This document shows, in pieces, positions 45,894 to 56,922 of a stretch of 64,000 bases of DNA. The DNA is taken from positions 4,278,001-4,342,000 of the forward strand of contig NZ_CP015749.1 in NCBI RefSeq assembly GCF_001742145.1. The letters run 5' to 3'. The position numbers and the translations under genes were made by a program. Every line of letters begins with the position of its first letter. The stretch's first letter is position 1. This DNA is from Pectobacterium parmentieri. GTDB lineage: Bacteria; Pseudomonadota; Gammaproteobacteria; Enterobacterales; Enterobacteriaceae. The notes under the pieces are model-generated. The model did not search any database, was not told the DNA's origin, and worked only from the letters and a program-made list of their open reading frames with translations.

Positions 45894-46963
45894 TGTGCTT
45901 CCTCGTCTACGGAAGGGCCCGCCAATAGGCCACTTACCGCGTGAATGACATCTTGTGCAGGGATGCAAGAAAGGTATTTCTGATTTCTATCGAGCTCTTT
46001 TCTTTCCGGCATCGGTTGATAGTCTCCGGCCCAAATAACGATACTGTTGTCAGACCAGGGCCGCCATTTTTTATGATCTGTCGGTCCAAACAAACACACT
46101 AGCGGTGTATTCAGCGCGGCAGCCATGTGCATGGGGGCAGAGTCGACGCCGATGTAAAGTGCGGCGTTATCGATCAGCGCAGCCAGTTCTAAAAAGCTGG
46201 TTTTACCGGCTAATAAGGTATTCGGCTTATGGATGCATTGAGCATGAATATCTTGCACAGCATAAAGATCCCCCTGAGAGGGGCCACAGGTCAGAACAAC
46301 CTCTAACCCTTCCTCTTTCAAATAATCAATGACGACCGCAAATTTATCGTTGTCCCAGCACTTGAAATCCTGCCTTGCTGTCGGTTGGATGACGACGTAG
46401 GCCTGTTTGCGTAGTTGTGGAGCAATGCTGAACACGCGTTCTGCATCCTCCACACTATAATAGAGAGACATGCAATCTTTGGGCTGTGCATCAGAAAGGC
46501 CGAGTGGAGAGAGTATCGATCGATTTTGCTCAACAATATGCGTGCCTATTGGCGGAACGCAATCACTGAAAAATAAACGCCACATCTTCCCTTTCAGGTT
46601 ATCACCCCGATCGATAGCAATGCTACGCGCACCTAATGATTTTACCAATAAGGCAATAGGCCATTGGTCAGCCAGATTGACGATCAGATCGTAATTATTT
46701 TGCTTAAGCACCTGTCTGATTTCTGTGAAATTCCGGATTTTTTCTAAAAGCGTGCTGGTCTTTCTTTTGAGCCCATAAAGCTGATGTATCTCTGGGTTTG
46801 CGGAGAGAATCGGCATCGTATCTTGATACAGTAATACGTCGATTTTAGCGTCAGGATAATTGGCTTTCAGCGTGCTGATGAGCGGAGTGGTCAGCAACAT
46901 ATCGCCATGATATCTGAGCTTTACCACAAGAATTCGGTGATAAGGGATGATGCGTTGACTCAC
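45890..46963 (-). CDS. waaQ: LPS heptosyltransferase III
   Basis: The 357-residue GT9 protein has YHRILVVKLRYHGDMLLTTPLI, YDLIVNLADQWPIA, YVVIQPTARQDFKCWDNDKFA and the ADP-heptose site YIGVDSAPMHMAAALNTPLV with FGPTDHKKWRPW. It adds the branch heptose III to heptose II. It is the first gene after the JUMPstart element, as in E. coli. It is followed by waaG with a 4-nt overlap. Confidence 0.96.
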   Translation of the reverse strand: MSQRIIPYHRILVVKLRYHGDMLLTTPLISTLKANYPDAKIDVLLYQDTMPILSANPEIHQLYGLKRKTSTLLEKIRNFTEIRQVLKQNNYDLIVNLADQWPIALLVKSLGARSIAIDRGDNLKGKMWRLFFSDCVPPIGTHIVEQNRSILSPLGLSDAQPKDCMSLYYSVEDAERVFSIAPQLRKQAYVVIQPTARQDFKCWDNDKFAVVIDYLKEEGLEVVLTCGPSQGDLYAVQDIHAQCIHKPNTLLAGKTSFLELAALIDNAALYIGVDSAPMHMAAALNTPLVCLFGPTDHKKWRPWSDNSIVIWAGDYQPMPERKELDRNQKYLSCIPAQDVIHAVSGLLAGPSVDEEAQ

Positions 46964-47007
46964 TCGTTTTCCTTCATATAATCAAAAGGTTATTGTTTTA
47001 TTGCGGG

Positions 47008-47040
47008 CACGCTACCGCCCCTGGCTCGACAGCTACCAGT
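47008..47040 (-). promoter_or_regulatory. JUMPstart with ops element (RfaH recruitment) upstream of waaQ
   Basis: On the minus strand the sequence reads CTGGTAGCTGTCGAGCC, then AGGGGCGGTAGCGTG, a close match to the JUMPstart consensus. The 8-12 nt ops core GGCGGTAGCGT is at 47009-47019, 46 nt before the waaQ start. RfaH binds paused polymerase at ops and lets it transcribe long operons and recruit ribosomes. In E. coli this leader also yields the small RNA RirA. Confidence 0.93.
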
Positions 47041-47186
47041 TGACTGAGATGATCCGAAATTTCACGGCGATTTGCGGGACGCAAATTTATCTCGTGATGT
47101 TGCCACTGCACATATTGTGCTAAACCACCGTATGGTACTAGAACCCACATCCCTCTCACAGAGGTAAATGCTACTGCCATACGCTA

Positions 47187-47192
47187 ATTATA
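47187..47192 (-). promoter_or_regulatory. Probable -10 element of the waaQ operon
   Basis: Perfect TATAAT on the minus strand, about 150 nt upstream of ops, in an otherwise non-coding 235-nt gap. The -35 (AATGGC at 17-nt spacing, inside the end of waaL) is weak, which may suit an activator-dependent promoter. Confidence 0.45.
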
Positions 47193-47198
47193 ACAGGG

Positions 47199-48482
47199 CT
47201 AATTCTTTAGCCATTTTCCGGTCAGCGTTGTGCCGAGGCAAAACGTCATCAGCCATGCAATGAGCATATCCCGTGAATAGAGGATGACGTCGCTAAGCCC
47301 ATACATCAGTAGGGAAAAAAGCAGTGCAGCGGAGAGATGGCTGCGCAGAACAAAAAATGAAAAATAAAATAAGGAGGCATAGAGCAATATTAGCAATATT
47401 GCTCCCGGTAACCCTTTAAGAGAAAAGGCATCAACCACTTCGTTATGTAGATGGACATTCAGATATTCGACTGCACCCGCTAAGCTCGGTTTTTGTTCCG
47501 CTTGTGTAATGATCCGAGCGGCGCGCTGTTCGGCAGATTGCCCCAATAACGCGTCTTCTCCTGCTTCGACACCGGATTGGTACATGGCGATTCGTGCACC
47601 CACTGATGTTTTGCTGTTATTCATGTTGTAGCTGTGTACGTCATTAAACAGGTCGTTGACGCGTTGATGAATCGTCTCCTGAAACAGGAATAAGCACAGA
47701 AGCAGCGTCGCTGCTGAGCCGATGAATGCCTTTATGAACAAGCGTTTATTGTGTCTGACTTCTGACAGTAAAATGGTCGCGCCAACAATAGGGTAGACAA
47801 ATATGGCTGCCCGGGTTTCTGTCAGTAGAATGGCTACAGTGACTAACAGAAAATGCCCCAGATAGAGATAATACTTATAGGTTGAATCGAGCTTCAGCAG
47901 CGCCTGTGCGCTTAACGCGCCAATAAAAGTAAGAAAATAGGCGGCGCTGGTTGCTGTACCAAATGCCAATCCAATGCGATGCATTCCACTGAACAGTGAC
48001 TGATAGAACGCATAGCTCAGCGCTAACACACAGATTGCGATGATGTAGAAGAGCGACTGCTTTTGCTGTTGTTGCCTGATATGCAGGGCTGTCAGCACGA
48101 TAAATGCGCCCAAAATACCGGCGTGCGCAGATGTCCTGTAGGCGTTATATACATAAGGGAAAAGGCTATCGGGTTGATAATAGTGGTAGTACCAAATGAG
48201 ATTGGTTATGCCGATAGCCAGCAGGCACAGTGGGATCAGTAAGCGTCGTTTAGCGACTATGACGGTTCTTAGGTGTGTCACGACATAGAAAACAGATAGC
48301 GAACCTGTGAGATAAAAAAGCCACCCGGCAAGAATGCTACTAAATGGCATAATGGCTAATGTGAGTAAACAGCCAGGGAAGACGGCGTTAAGTGCGACAG
48401 CCGAACTTATACTGGGCGTTTTGCCCAGTTCGTACCTTAATTCATTAAGCATGTATTTGTTCACAGTCGGGAGCGATATCAC
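47199..48482 (-). CDS. waaL: O-antigen ligase WaaL
   Basis: The 427-residue integral membrane protein has about ten helices and the Wzy_C/WaaL pattern. The [12 protein letters not shown] segment carries the conserved arginine and a large periplasmic loop holds the catalytic histidine motif [17 protein letters not shown]. It joins undecaprenyl-linked O-antigen to the lipid A-core. It starts at an ATGA overlap with waaC; an alternative ATG lies ten residues in. It is the last gene of the hldD-waaF-waaC-waaL unit and is followed by the JUMPstart promoter region. Confidence 0.92.
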   Translation of the reverse strand: MISLPTVNKYMLNELRYELGKTPSISSAVALNAVFPGCLLTLAIMPFSSILAGWLFYLTGSLSVFYVVTHLRTVIVAKRRLLIPLCLLAIGITNLIWYYHYYQPDSLFPYVYNAYRTSAHAGILGAFIVLTALHIRQQQQKQSLFYIIAICVLALSYAFYQSLFSGMHRIGLAFGTATSAAYFLTFIGALSAQALLKLDSTYKYYLYLGHFLLVTVAILLTETRAAIFVYPIVGATILLSEVRHNKRLFIKAFIGSAATLLLCLFLFQETIHQRVNDLFNDVHSYNMNNSKTSVGARIAMYQSGVEAGEDALLGQSAEQRAARIITQAEQKPSLAGAVEYLNVHLHNEVVDAFSLKGLPGAILLILLYASLFYFSFFVLRSHLSAALLFSLLMYGLSDVILYSRDMLIAWLMTFCLGTTLTGKWLKN

Positions 48483-49462
48483 TCGCCTGATGTAGGTAAT
48501 TCTATCAGCTTCTCTAATTTCTGATGGACGAGGCTAGCGGGAATTGTCTCCATTTGCTGGCTTTCAGACATTTCCACCACCTGATTCATCCCATAGCCGC
48601 CAATCAGCCCTGGATCGGTCGGGCCGTACAGTGTGATATTCGGACGATCCAGTGCTGCTGTCAGGTGGCTAAGCCCGGTATCGACGGAGACGACTGCGTT
48701 AGCGCCCGCAAGCACCTCGGCGACCTGTTGCAGCGTCAGACGCGGTAAGACCTCAACGTGTGGGAACCCTTCCGCCAGCCGTAATGCGCGCTGGTGCTCA
48801 TGTTCAGCTCCCCAAGGGAGTTTGATGCGTAGCCCACTTGGTGCCAATAGGGCAATCAGTTCACGCCAGTGTGCTTCTGGCCAGTGCTTTTCATCACGCG
48901 TTGTGGCATGGAGAAACACCAAATAGCGATTGGCATCTCCAGGTAATTGGGCGAGGAAGCGCGAGGCAATCGCATAATCACCGCGTTCGGTCGGTTTCTT
49001 ATAGCCCAGACTGGCGGCAAGCAGCTCTCGCACGCGTTCTACGGCATGTTGTTGACGGCTTATCGGGTGGCGATAGTTATAAAACCAGCTTGCCAGAGGC
49101 TCACGAGCACTCTTGCAATCCAATCCGTGTTTCTTTCCGTTGGCGAGCCGCGTCACCAGCAGCGCGCTTTTAATCAGCCCTTGTGCGTCAATGACCGCAT
49201 CATAGCGGTGCTGGCATAGTTGACGCTTAAACTCAGCACGTTCCTGACGTATCGGGGCGCTGAACCAGCTTTTGCGCCAGCGGCGGATCGCTACCGGGAT
49301 AACGCGGGAAACCGCTGGGTGCCAGCTTGGAATTTGTGCGAAACCTTCTTCGACCACCCAATCGAACTGGATACCGGGAATAGCCTGCATCGCGTCGGTC
49401 AAGGCTGGCAACGTATGCAGCACATCACCCATCGACGACGTTTTCACAATCAGCACTCTCAT
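48479..49462 (-). CDS. waaC: LPS heptosyltransferase I
   Basis: The 327-residue GT9 protein starts [21 protein letters not shown] and has [34 protein letters not shown] and [27 protein letters not shown] (landmarks). It adds the first heptose to Kdo2-lipid A from ADP-heptose. It overlaps waaF and waaL by 4 nt each. Confidence 0.97.
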   Translation of the reverse strand: MRVLIVKTSSMGDVLHTLPALTDAMQAIPGIQFDWVVEEGFAQIPSWHPAVSRVIPVAIRRWRKSWFSAPIRQERAEFKRQLCQHRYDAVIDAQGLIKSALLVTRLANGKKHGLDCKSAREPLASWFYNYRHPISRQQHAVERVRELLAASLGYKKPTERGDYAIASRFLAQLPGDANRYLVFLHATTRDEKHWPEAHWRELIALLAPSGLRIKLPWGAEHEHQRALRLAEGFPHVEVLPRLTLQQVAEVLAGANAVVSVDTGLSHLTAALDRPNITLYGPTDPGLIGGYGMNQVVEMSESQQMETIPASLVHQKLEKLIELPTSGE

Positions 49463-50526
49463 GCATCTGCTCCCGGAATGAGACTTCCTTCCGAAATGAG
49501 ATACTTATCCAGCGCGCTGAGCACGCGTTCGGGCTGAATATCGATCAAACTCTGGTGATAACCTTGTTCGGCATCCCCTTTGCGCACCCGGTGATAACCG
49601 GTAATCAGGCGAATCACCTCGGCTTGATGAGATAACGGTGGAGTAAAATCGGGGCTACTCGGGCCATAAAGCGCGACAAGTGGGCGATGGAGCGCGGCCG
49701 CAACGTGCATGAGCCCTGAGTCATTGCTGACGACAGCATGGCAGGCAGCAATCAGCACCACCGCCTGTTCCAACGAGGTGCTTCCCGCCAGATTGGCGCA
49801 ATACTGACGTGCGTCTTCCGTCAATCCCTGCAGGATATCGTCACAGGCTGCACGATCGTTGGCCGAACCGAACAGCGTTATCTGGTAGCCGCGTTCAATC
49901 AGCGCTTGCGCCAATGCGGCATAGTGATAATCCGGCCAACGCTTGGCAGGGCCGAACTCGGCTCCGGGGCAAAAGCCGATAATGGGGCGCGCATCGCTGA
50001 GACCAAAGGTTTGCGTCATGTCCGCTATTTCGGCCTGATTGACCCGTAACTGTGGCCAAAGCAACGGCTGCGGAAGATCTTCAGCACGATGAATACGGCT
50101 ACGATCATAGGCTAATGCGGTGTAGCGCTGAACCATCAGCGGAAAGGCGGCTTTATCCAGCACGCGTAAGTCGTTCAACAGTCCATAACGCATTTCGCCG
50201 CGCCAGCCTGTGCGCTGCGGAATGTTGGCAAAGAACGGCACCAGCGCAGACTTAAAGGAGTTGGGCAGCACGTAAGCGCGGTCATAGCCCGCATCACGCA
50301 GCGAGACGCCAAGACGGCGGCGTTCCCCCAGTTCAAGTGCGCCGTGACCGAGCGGCATGGCTAACGCCTGATTGACTTCCGGCATCCGTGCCAGCAGCGG
50401 GCGGCACCAGGCCGGTGCCATCACGTCAATGACCGCTTCCGGGTGTTCAGCCTTTAATGTGCGATACAGGCTGTGCGACATCATCATATCGCCGACCCAG
50501 GAAGGGCCGATGACCAAAATTTTCAT
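49459..50526 (-). CDS. waaF: LPS heptosyltransferase II
   Basis: The 355-residue GT9 protein starts MKILVIGPSWVGDMMMSHSLY and has YVLPNSFKSALVPFFANIPQRTGWRGEMRYG as landmark, then CPGAEFGPAKRWPDYHYA and SNDSGLMHVAAAL. It adds heptose II to heptose I. It follows hldD by 23 nt, in the conserved hldD-waaF-waaC order. Confidence 0.97.
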   Translation of the reverse strand: MKILVIGPSWVGDMMMSHSLYRTLKAEHPEAVIDVMAPAWCRPLLARMPEVNQALAMPLGHGALELGERRRLGVSLRDAGYDRAYVLPNSFKSALVPFFANIPQRTGWRGEMRYGLLNDLRVLDKAAFPLMVQRYTALAYDRSRIHRAEDLPQPLLWPQLRVNQAEIADMTQTFGLSDARPIIGFCPGAEFGPAKRWPDYHYAALAQALIERGYQITLFGSANDRAACDDILQGLTEDARQYCANLAGSTSLEQAVVLIAACHAVVSNDSGLMHVAAALHRPLVALYGPSSPDFTPPLSHQAEVIRLITGYHRVRKGDAEQGYHQSLIDIQPERVLSALDKYLISEGSLIPGADA

Positions 50527-50549
50527 ACCGCTTATGAATCCTTATCCGA

Positions 50550-51482
50550 TTAAACGGTACGGTTCAGCCAGGCCATATATTCCGCTACGCCTTCGGCGAC
50601 GGTTTTGAACGGCTTATCGTAGCCCGCAGCACGCAAGTTAGTGAGGTCAGCCTGCGTATAGGCTTGATAACGGCCTTTCAACTTCTCAGGGAATTCGATG
50701 TATTCCACGCTGCCTTTGTTATGGAAGGCCAGCGTGGCGTCGGCGACAGCCTGGAAGGATTCGGCACGACCGGTGCCGCAGTTGAAGATGCCGGAAACAC
50801 CGTTCTGCCAGAACCACAGGTTGACGGCGGCGACATCACCGACGTAGATGAAGTCACGTTTGAAGCTCTCGCTACCGGAGAACAGCTTCGGATTTTCACC
50901 CTGATTAATTTGGTTATTTAGGTGGAACGCGACGCTTGCCATACTGCCTTTGTGACCTTCGCGCGGTCCATAGACGTTGAAATAGCGGAAACCGCAGATC
51001 TGCGATTCTGCTTCCGGCAGAATCTCACGCACGTATTGATCGAACAGGAATTTGGAATAGCCATAGACGTTCAGCGGCTGCTCGTATTGACGGTCTTCGA
51101 TGAAGTTATCGTTGCGGCCGCCATAGGTCGCGGCAGAAGAGGCATACAGGAACGGAATACTGCGATCGAGGCAGTAGTGCAGCACGTCTTTGGAATACTG
51201 ATAATTGTTATCCATCATGTATTTGCCATCCCACTCGGTGGTGGAAGAGCAAGCACCTTCATGGAATACGGCATCGATATCGCCCAGATCGTCACCCGCA
51301 ACGATGCTGGCGATGAAATCTTCTTTATCCACGTAATCTGCGATGTCCAGATCGACCAGATTGACGAACTTGGTGCCGTCTTTCAGGTTATCGACAACCA
51401 GAATGTCTCGGTAGCCGATGTTATTCAGAGCTTTTACGATATTGCTGCCGATAAAACCGGCTCCGCCAGTAACGATAATCAT
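50550..51482 (-). CDS. hldD: ADP-L-glycero-D-manno-heptose 6-epimerase
   Basis: The 310-residue short-chain dehydrogenase-type epimerase has the NADP-binding start [24 protein letters not shown] and the catalytic YGYSKFLFD, and the heptose-specific [14 protein letters not shown]. It makes ADP-L-glycero-D-manno-heptose for waaC, waaF and waaQ. The start at 51482 is the family start. The open frame to 51527 is not supported. It is divergent from kbl. Confidence 0.97.
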   Translation of the reverse strand: MIIVTGGAGFIGSNIVKALNNIGYRDILVVDNLKDGTKFVNLVDLDIADYVDKEDFIASIVAGDDLGDIDAVFHEGACSSTTEWDGKYMMDNNYQYSKDVLHYCLDRSIPFLYASSAATYGGRNDNFIEDRQYEQPLNVYGYSKFLFDQYVREILPEAESQICGFRYFNVYGPREGHKGSMASVAFHLNNQINQGENPKLFSGSESFKRDFIYVGDVAAVNLWFWQNGVSGIFNCGTGRAESFQAVADATLAFHNKGSVEYIEFPEKLKGRYQAYTQADLTNLRAAGYDKPFKTVAEGVAEYMAWLNRTV

Positions 51483-51723
51483 GGACGCGACCTTTGTTAA
51501 TCTTGCCAGTGAGGCACCGCGCCCCACGCTGTTTATGACCGCTATAATAGCATTTCATTTTACTACTAGCAGCCAGAGGTTAATTTATCCCGTGTTGCCC
51601 CGCTTTTTTAAGATGATTCAGGCCGTGACGACGCCAGCATTTTCAGACTGTTTACCCCGCATTTCTGCCCATATCCGCTAGCTTAAAAACCATAAAGCGA
51701 TCTTTTTATGGGAGAGTGACGCT

Positions 51724-52920
51724 ATGCCTGCCGCATTTTATCAGCAACTTACGACACAAATTATGGCTGCACGCACCGAGGGCGTATTCAAGGAAGAACG
51801 CATCATCACCTCTGCGCAGCGAGCTGAAATCGAGGTGGTGGACAGCGACCGCCTGCTCAACTTCTGTGCCAATAATTATCTTGGCCTGGCGGACAGCCCC
51901 GAGCTGATTGCTGCCGCAAAGTCCGGGTTGGACAGCCACGGCTTCGGTATGGCATCGGTGCGCTTTATCTGCGGAACGCAGGATATCCACAAACAACTGG
52001 AGCGTAATCTGGCGGATTTTCTGGGAATGGAGGACGCAATTCTCTATTCCTCCTGCTTTGATGCTAACGGCGGGCTGTTTGAAACGCTGATGGGGCCGGA
52101 GGATGCGATTATTTCCGATGCGCTTAACCATGCCTCGATCATTGACGGTGTCCGGTTATCGAAGGCGCGGCGCTACCGTTATGCCAATAACGATATGAAC
52201 CAACTGGAAGCACAACTGCAACTCGCCAGAACGGAGGGGGCGAAACACATCATGATTGCCACCGACGGCGTTTTCTCAATGGATGGCGTGATTGCGGATT
52301 TGCAGGGGATTTGCGATCTGGCCGATCGTTATGACGCACTCGTGATGGTTGATGATTCCCATGCGGTGGGGGTTGTCGGTGAACATGGGCGCGGGACGCA
52401 TGAATATCGCGGGGTAATGGACCGCGTCGATATCATTACCGGCACGTTAGGCAAGGCATTGGGTGGTGCATCGGGTGGCTATACGGCGGGCAAACGTGAG
52501 GTGGTCGACTGGCTGCGCCAGCGCTCTCGGCCCTACCTGTTTTCCAACTCGCTTGCGCCAGCCATTGTCACCGCGTCGCTCAAGGTGCTGGAGCTGCTGG
52601 AACAGGGCGGAGAACGGCGTGAGTGCCTGTGGGCAAACGCCCGTTTGTTTCGTGAAAAGATGACCGCCGCCGGGTTCACGTTAGCGGGGGCCGATCACGC
52701 CATTATTCCCGTGATGCTAGGCGAGGCGCAATTGGCACAGGATTTTGCGCAGGCGCTACAGCGGGAAGGCGTTTATGTCGCAGGCTTTTTCTATCCTGTT
52801 GTTCCCCTTGGTCAGGCGCGTATTCGCACTCAAATGTCGGCTGCTCATACACCGCAGCAAATCCAATTCGCCGTCGAGGCTTTTATCCGCGTGGGCAAAC
52901 GTTTGGGTGTAATCATCTGA
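51724..52920 (+). CDS. kbl: 2-amino-3-ketobutyrate CoA ligase (glycine C-acetyltransferase)
   Basis: The 398-residue PLP enzyme of the alpha-oxoamine synthase family has [28 protein letters not shown] and the PLP lysine in [15 protein letters not shown]. It cleaves 2-amino-3-ketobutyrate with CoA to glycine and acetyl-CoA. GGGAG precedes the ATG. tdh follows 10 nt later; together they degrade threonine. Confidence 0.97.
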   Translation: MPAAFYQQLTTQIMAARTEGVFKEERIITSAQRAEIEVVDSDRLLNFCANNYLGLADSPELIAAAKSGLDSHGFGMASVRFICGTQDIHKQLERNLADFLGMEDAILYSSCFDANGGLFETLMGPEDAIISDALNHASIIDGVRLSKARRYRYANNDMNQLEAQLQLARTEGAKHIMIATDGVFSMDGVIADLQGICDLADRYDALVMVDDSHAVGVVGEHGRGTHEYRGVMDRVDIITGTLGKALGGASGGYTAGKREVVDWLRQRSRPYLFSNSLAPAIVTASLKVLELLEQGGERRECLWANARLFREKMTAAGFTLAGADHAIIPVMLGEAQLAQDFAQALQREGVYVAGFFYPVVPLGQARIRTQMSAAHTPQQIQFAVEAFIRVGKRLGVII

Positions 52921-52930
52921 GGACATCGTC

Positions 52931-53962
52931 ATGAAAGTACTGGCAAAACTGCGGCCGGAAGAAGGTATCTGGATGATGGATGCCCCCATGCCGGAGCTTG
53001 GACATAACGACATTATGATTAAGATCCGCAAAAGCGCGATCTGCGGAACGGATGTGCATATCTATAACTGGGACGAGTGGTCGCAGAAGACCATTCCCGT
53101 TCCCATGGTCGTTGGGCATGAATACGTGGGTGAAGTCGTTGCTATCGGCCAGGAAGTTAATGGCTTTCATATTGGCGACAGAGTCTCGGGTGAAGGACAT
53201 ATTACCTGCGGCTACTGCCGCAATTGTCGTGCAGGGCGGCGTCATTTATGCCGCAACGCCATCGGTGTTGGAGTAAACCGTCCCGGTTCGTTCGCGGAAT
53301 ATCTGGTGATCCCTGCCTATAACGCATTTCGTATCCCCGACAATATTCCCGACGAGCTGGCCGCCATTTTCGATCCTTTCGGTAACGCCGTGCATACCGC
53401 ACTTTCCTTCGATTTAGTCGGGGAAGATGTGTTGATTGCCGGAGCGGGGCCGATAGGCATGATGGCGGTGGCGGTGTGCCGTCACGCTGGCGCGAGGAAT
53501 GTCGTGATTACCGATGTGAATGCGTACCGTCTGGAGCTAGCCAGTAAAATGGGGGCAACGCGTGTCGTCAATGTGGCAGAGGAAAAGCTGTCTGACGTGA
53601 TGATAGAACTGGGCATGACCGAGGGGTTTGATATTGGGTTGGAGATGTCGGGCGCGCCATCGGCCTTTCGCGCCATGCTGAAAGCGATGAATCACGGTGG
53701 ACGCATTGCTATGTTGGGCATTCCGCATGAGCCGATGTCGATTGACTGGGGTGAAGTGATTTTTAAGGGGCTGTTTATCAAAGGGATCTACGGACGGGAA
53801 ATGTTCGAAACCTGGTACAAAATGTCGGCACTGATTCAGTCTGGGCTGGATTTGTCCCCGATTATCACTCACCGCTTTCATATTGATGAATTTCAGAAAG
53901 GGTTCGATGCCATGCGCTCGGGTCAATCGGGCAAGGTTATTCTCAGTTGGGATGAGACATAA
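52931..53962 (+). CDS. tdh: L-threonine 3-dehydrogenase
   Basis: The 343-residue zinc MDR enzyme has the catalytic zinc site [13 protein letters not shown] and GHEYVGEV, the structural zinc cysteines [15 protein letters not shown], and an NAD fold GAGPIGMMA. It oxidises threonine to 2-amino-3-ketobutyrate for Kbl. It forms the kbl-tdh operon. Confidence 0.97.
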   Translation: MKVLAKLRPEEGIWMMDAPMPELGHNDIMIKIRKSAICGTDVHIYNWDEWSQKTIPVPMVVGHEYVGEVVAIGQEVNGFHIGDRVSGEGHITCGYCRNCRAGRRHLCRNAIGVGVNRPGSFAEYLVIPAYNAFRIPDNIPDELAAIFDPFGNAVHTALSFDLVGEDVLIAGAGPIGMMAVAVCRHAGARNVVITDVNAYRLELASKMGATRVVNVAEEKLSDVMIELGMTEGFDIGLEMSGAPSAFRAMLKAMNHGGRIAMLGIPHEPMSIDWGEVIFKGLFIKGIYGREMFETWYKMSALIQSGLDLSPIITHRFHIDEFQKGFDAMRSGQSGKVILSWDET

Positions 53963-54000
53963 CCCTGCCGTGGATAACCCGTGCGAACACGCGTCTGAAG

Positions 54001-54960
54001 TTATGGCTGCTTGTGTGCTTCGGCGTCGGTGGGAGCAACCCAGGTCTGCCAGCGGTGCTTGATAAATAGCACCGGTACACTGTCCATAATGCTGCTACTC
54101 ACCAGCCTGAAGAACACATCGTTCTTCACCGGTTCCGGCGGTTGCTTGACCTGACACTGCGGTATACCGCGGAACGGATTACGCGGCTTGGCTGGCGGCT
54201 GTGGCTCATACTGCCTCGTCGGTTCATTCAGCAACTGGCTGGGGCGCACTAAGACAATATCGGCATCCAGCGTGGGCAACATCTGCTGTAAGACACGGAT
54301 GGTTGAAGGGTGAGGATGCCCGATAGCGATGGCGGAGCCGCTGCGACGGGCGATTTGTACCGCGCGGGCAAACTGCTTACGAATCTCAGCTTCGTTTTGC
54401 GAATCATCCAGAAAAACTTTGCGTTTGATGACCTTCACGCCCGTTCCTGCTGCGGCCTGACTCGATTGGCTGCTGCCAATCGTCATGCTATCGAGGAAAT
54501 AGAGCTGATAGGCACTGAGCGCCTGCATGACTTTTTGCATGCCGGGCAGGCTGGCGGTCATCGCGCTGCCCATATGGTTATTCAACCCCACAGCGTAAGG
54601 CACGTTATTGACTGATTGGCGAATAATGCGCTGAATTTCGTCACTGCTCATGTCTGGGCGTAAGGTGTCACGCTCCAGTGGTTGTTTGCTCATCGGTGCC
54701 ATCGGTAGATGGATCAGCACCTCACGCCCTTGCTGATGGGCTTTTGTCGCCATTTCACGAGCGTAGGGGGCGTTGGGCAATACTGCGACGGAAATCGCCG
54801 TAGGCATCGCCAGAATCTGGTTCTCATTATGTGGGCGATAGCCAAAATCATCGATCACGATGGAAAGCTTGCCGGCCAGTGCCAAGGGAGAAAGTGCGAA
54901 CAGACTCAATGCCAATAACGGTGCTTTGGTTAAATAAGACAAGACTATCTTCCCAGCCAA
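54001..54960 (-). CDS. yibQ: Divergent polysaccharide deacetylase family protein
   Basis: A signal peptide (about 1-29, ending ALAG) leads into KLSIVIDDFGYRPH, VLIHLPMAP, GLNNHMGSAMT, FLDDSQNEAEIRK and IAIGHPHPSTI, the pattern of the divergent polysaccharide deacetylase family (DUF610). The protein should act in the periplasm on a glycan, possibly peptidoglycan, given the coupling with envC (16-nt overlap). No biochemical role is established. Confidence 0.9.
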   Translation of the reverse strand: MAGKIVLSYLTKAPLLALSLFALSPLALAGKLSIVIDDFGYRPHNENQILAMPTAISVAVLPNAPYAREMATKAHQQGREVLIHLPMAPMSKQPLERDTLRPDMSSDEIQRIIRQSVNNVPYAVGLNNHMGSAMTASLPGMQKVMQALSAYQLYFLDSMTIGSSQSSQAAAGTGVKVIKRKVFLDDSQNEAEIRKQFARAVQIARRSGSAIAIGHPHPSTIRVLQQMLPTLDADIVLVRPSQLLNEPTRQYEPQPPAKPRNPFRGIPQCQVKQPPEPVKNDVFFRLVSSSIMDSVPVLFIKHRWQTWVAPTDAEAHKQP

Positions 54961-56246
54961 GGTTGTGGATTGACCGCCTGACCCTGACGACGGATTTCAA
55001 AATACAGTCCGGGCTGGCTCTGCCCACCGCTGGTGCCGACCAGTGCGATGGGTTGACCCGCCTTGACCTGAGCACCAACGGAAACCAATGCGCTTTGGTT
55101 ATAGCCGTACAGGCTCATATCACCTTTACCATGTTGCACAACCACCACCAGTCCGTAGCCTTGTAGCCAGTCGGCCATCAGCACCGTGCCATCAGCGATA
55201 GATTTCACTTCAGTCCCTTCCGGTGCGGTAATTACCAAGCCTTTCCAGCGTAGCTCACCCTGTAGCGGCTCGCCGAAACGGTGCTCGATACGGCCATTAA
55301 CCGGCCAGATGGCTTGGCCGGAAGGTCGGCCTAAGCCGCCAGTACGCGCCATGAGTGAGCGCTCACCTTCGGTGGGTTTGTAGCTGCTGCCGCTGCGTTT
55401 GGCCTGCTCTTCTTTGGCGCGAACCTTGGCGGCCTCGCGTGCTTCCCGTTCGGCGCGGGCTTTTGCTTCTCGCTCGGCGCGGGCGATCTGATCGCGCAAT
55501 CGGGTTTCATTCTGGCGCAATTCCGTCAACTGCTGCTGATCTTTTTCTAACGAGCTTTCCAGCGTCGACAGCGTTTTCTTCCGATCGGACTGCGCCTGTT
55601 CCAGCGTTTGCTGTTGTTGCTGCTGGTCACTTAACAGCGTTTTTTGCTGCGTCTGTTTTTGTTCCAACTGGCGTTTTTGGTTAGCCAACTCCACGCGGGT
55701 TTGCTGCAATTCGCTGATGGATTTCTGCCGCGCTTCATTCAGGTAGCCGAAGTAGGCGAGGATGCGCTCGTTGCGCTGGCTTTCCTCTCCGCTCAGCATG
55801 AGTTGCAGCGCGCTGTGCTGGCCTTGTCGGAAGGCGGCATCAAGCTGACGAGAGAGGAGCGTTTGTTGCTTATTTTGCTGAGATTGCAGTTTTGCGATAG
55901 AGGCACTGAGGCTGGTTAATTCTTTATTGAGTGTAGACAGCGTATTGCGTGTTTCATGCAGTTGGCGACTGGCCTGAGAGATGGATTGTTCCTGCTTTTT
56001 CAACTGCTGAACTAAGGTACTGCGCCGTTGCTGTTGCTGTTGGACGCTTTTTTCTTTCGCGGCGATATCTTGTTGCAGGGTTTTAAGCTGCGCCTGATTA
56101 TCTTCTGCCTGGCCGAGCGCGGGCAACAGCAAAACGCCAACGCAGAGCGCGCTGGCGCAGCGGGTGAGCAGCCTTTGTAATGCAGATAACTGGCGATCGG
56201 CGCTACATGCTACTCGACTCTGTACAAATAACGCGTTTTTACTCAT
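54945..56246 (-). CDS. envC: Murein hydrolase activator EnvC
   Basis: The 433-residue protein has a signal region ending PALGQAED (about residue 48), a long coiled coil (about 50-290, QQQQRRSTLVQQLKKQEQ and similar), and a C-terminal LytM domain (VITAPEGTEVKSIADGTVL, QHGKGDMSLYGYN, GLYFEIRRQGQAVNP). The LytM zinc ligands are degenerate, as known for EnvC. It activates amidases AmiA/AmiB at the division septum. In E. coli gpmM precedes it; here it does not. Confidence 0.95.
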   Translation of the reverse strand: MSKNALFVQSRVACSADRQLSALQRLLTRCASALCVGVLLLPALGQAEDNQAQLKTLQQDIAAKEKSVQQQQQRRSTLVQQLKKQEQSISQASRQLHETRNTLSTLNKELTSLSASIAKLQSQQNKQQTLLSRQLDAAFRQGQHSALQLMLSGEESQRNERILAYFGYLNEARQKSISELQQTRVELANQKRQLEQKQTQQKTLLSDQQQQQQTLEQAQSDRKKTLSTLESSLEKDQQQLTELRQNETRLRDQIARAEREAKARAEREAREAAKVRAKEEQAKRSGSSYKPTEGERSLMARTGGLGRPSGQAIWPVNGRIEHRFGEPLQGELRWKGLVITAPEGTEVKSIADGTVLMADWLQGYGLVVVVQHGKGDMSLYGYNQSALVSVGAQVKAGQPIALVGTSGGQSQPGLYFEIRRQGQAVNPQPWLGR

Positions 56247-56490
56247 ATCGATAAATTATTCCACGATGAACAGCGGCTTACCAGTTGTCTCTTGTCTGAT
56301 TTCTATTTCCAGACGTGACAAGCATGGCACAAAGGCGCGTGTCTATGCGTATCAATAATAGATAAATGGAAAGCGCGCCGCAGATTCGATACGCTATATT
56401 GGCTTACTGGCTGTAATTGCCGTATCGCGCAGGTATACTCAGGAACCTTATATTTTTGTTGCTTAACTGATCCGGGAGTCGTTACACCCC

Positions 56491-56922
56491 ATGCAAGAGA
56501 TTATGCCATTCGTTAGCAAGAACCCTATTTTGAGCATCGCCTGGGTTGCGTTGTTGGTTGCGGTAATTGTACTTACTGTGAAGAGTAAATTGTCGAACGT
56601 GAAAGACGTGGTTCGCGGTGAAGCGATCCGCCTGATTAATAAAGAAGATGCTGTCATTGTTGATATCCGTAACCGTGACGACTATCGCCGTGGCCATATT
56701 GCCAGCGCATTTAACTTGTTGCCGAATGACATTAAAAACGGCAGCGTAGGTGAACTCGAAAAACATAAGTCGCAGCCGATTATCGTGGTCTGCGCCAACG
56801 GCCTCTCTTCACGCGAAGCGGCCGAGAATTTGCACAAAGCCGGTTTTGAGCGTGTGCAGGTACTGAAAGATGGTTTGGCTGGCTGGACCGGTGAGAATCT
56901 GCCTTTAGTCCGCGGCAAATAA
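56491..56922 (+). CDS. yibN: Rhodanese-like membrane-anchored protein YibN
   Basis: The 143-residue protein has one N-terminal membrane helix (about 10-27, [18 protein letters not shown]) and a cytosolic rhodanese domain with [15 protein letters not shown] and the active-site loop [13 protein letters not shown] (cysteine present). It is divergent from envC and upstream of secB. The usual grxC gene between them is absent. Confidence 0.93.
   Translation: MQEIMPFVSKNPILSIAWVALLVAVIVLTVKSKLSNVKDVVRGEAIRLINKEDAVIVDIRNRDDYRRGHIASAFNLLPNDIKNGSVGELEKHKSQPIIVVCANGLSSREAAENLHKAGFERVQVLKDGLAGWTGENLPLVRGK

Noticed and set aside
46998..47180. 60-residue minus-strand frame in the waaQ leader
   Set aside because: It overlaps the JUMPstart element and starts at the predicted transcript start; no ribosome site and no family features.
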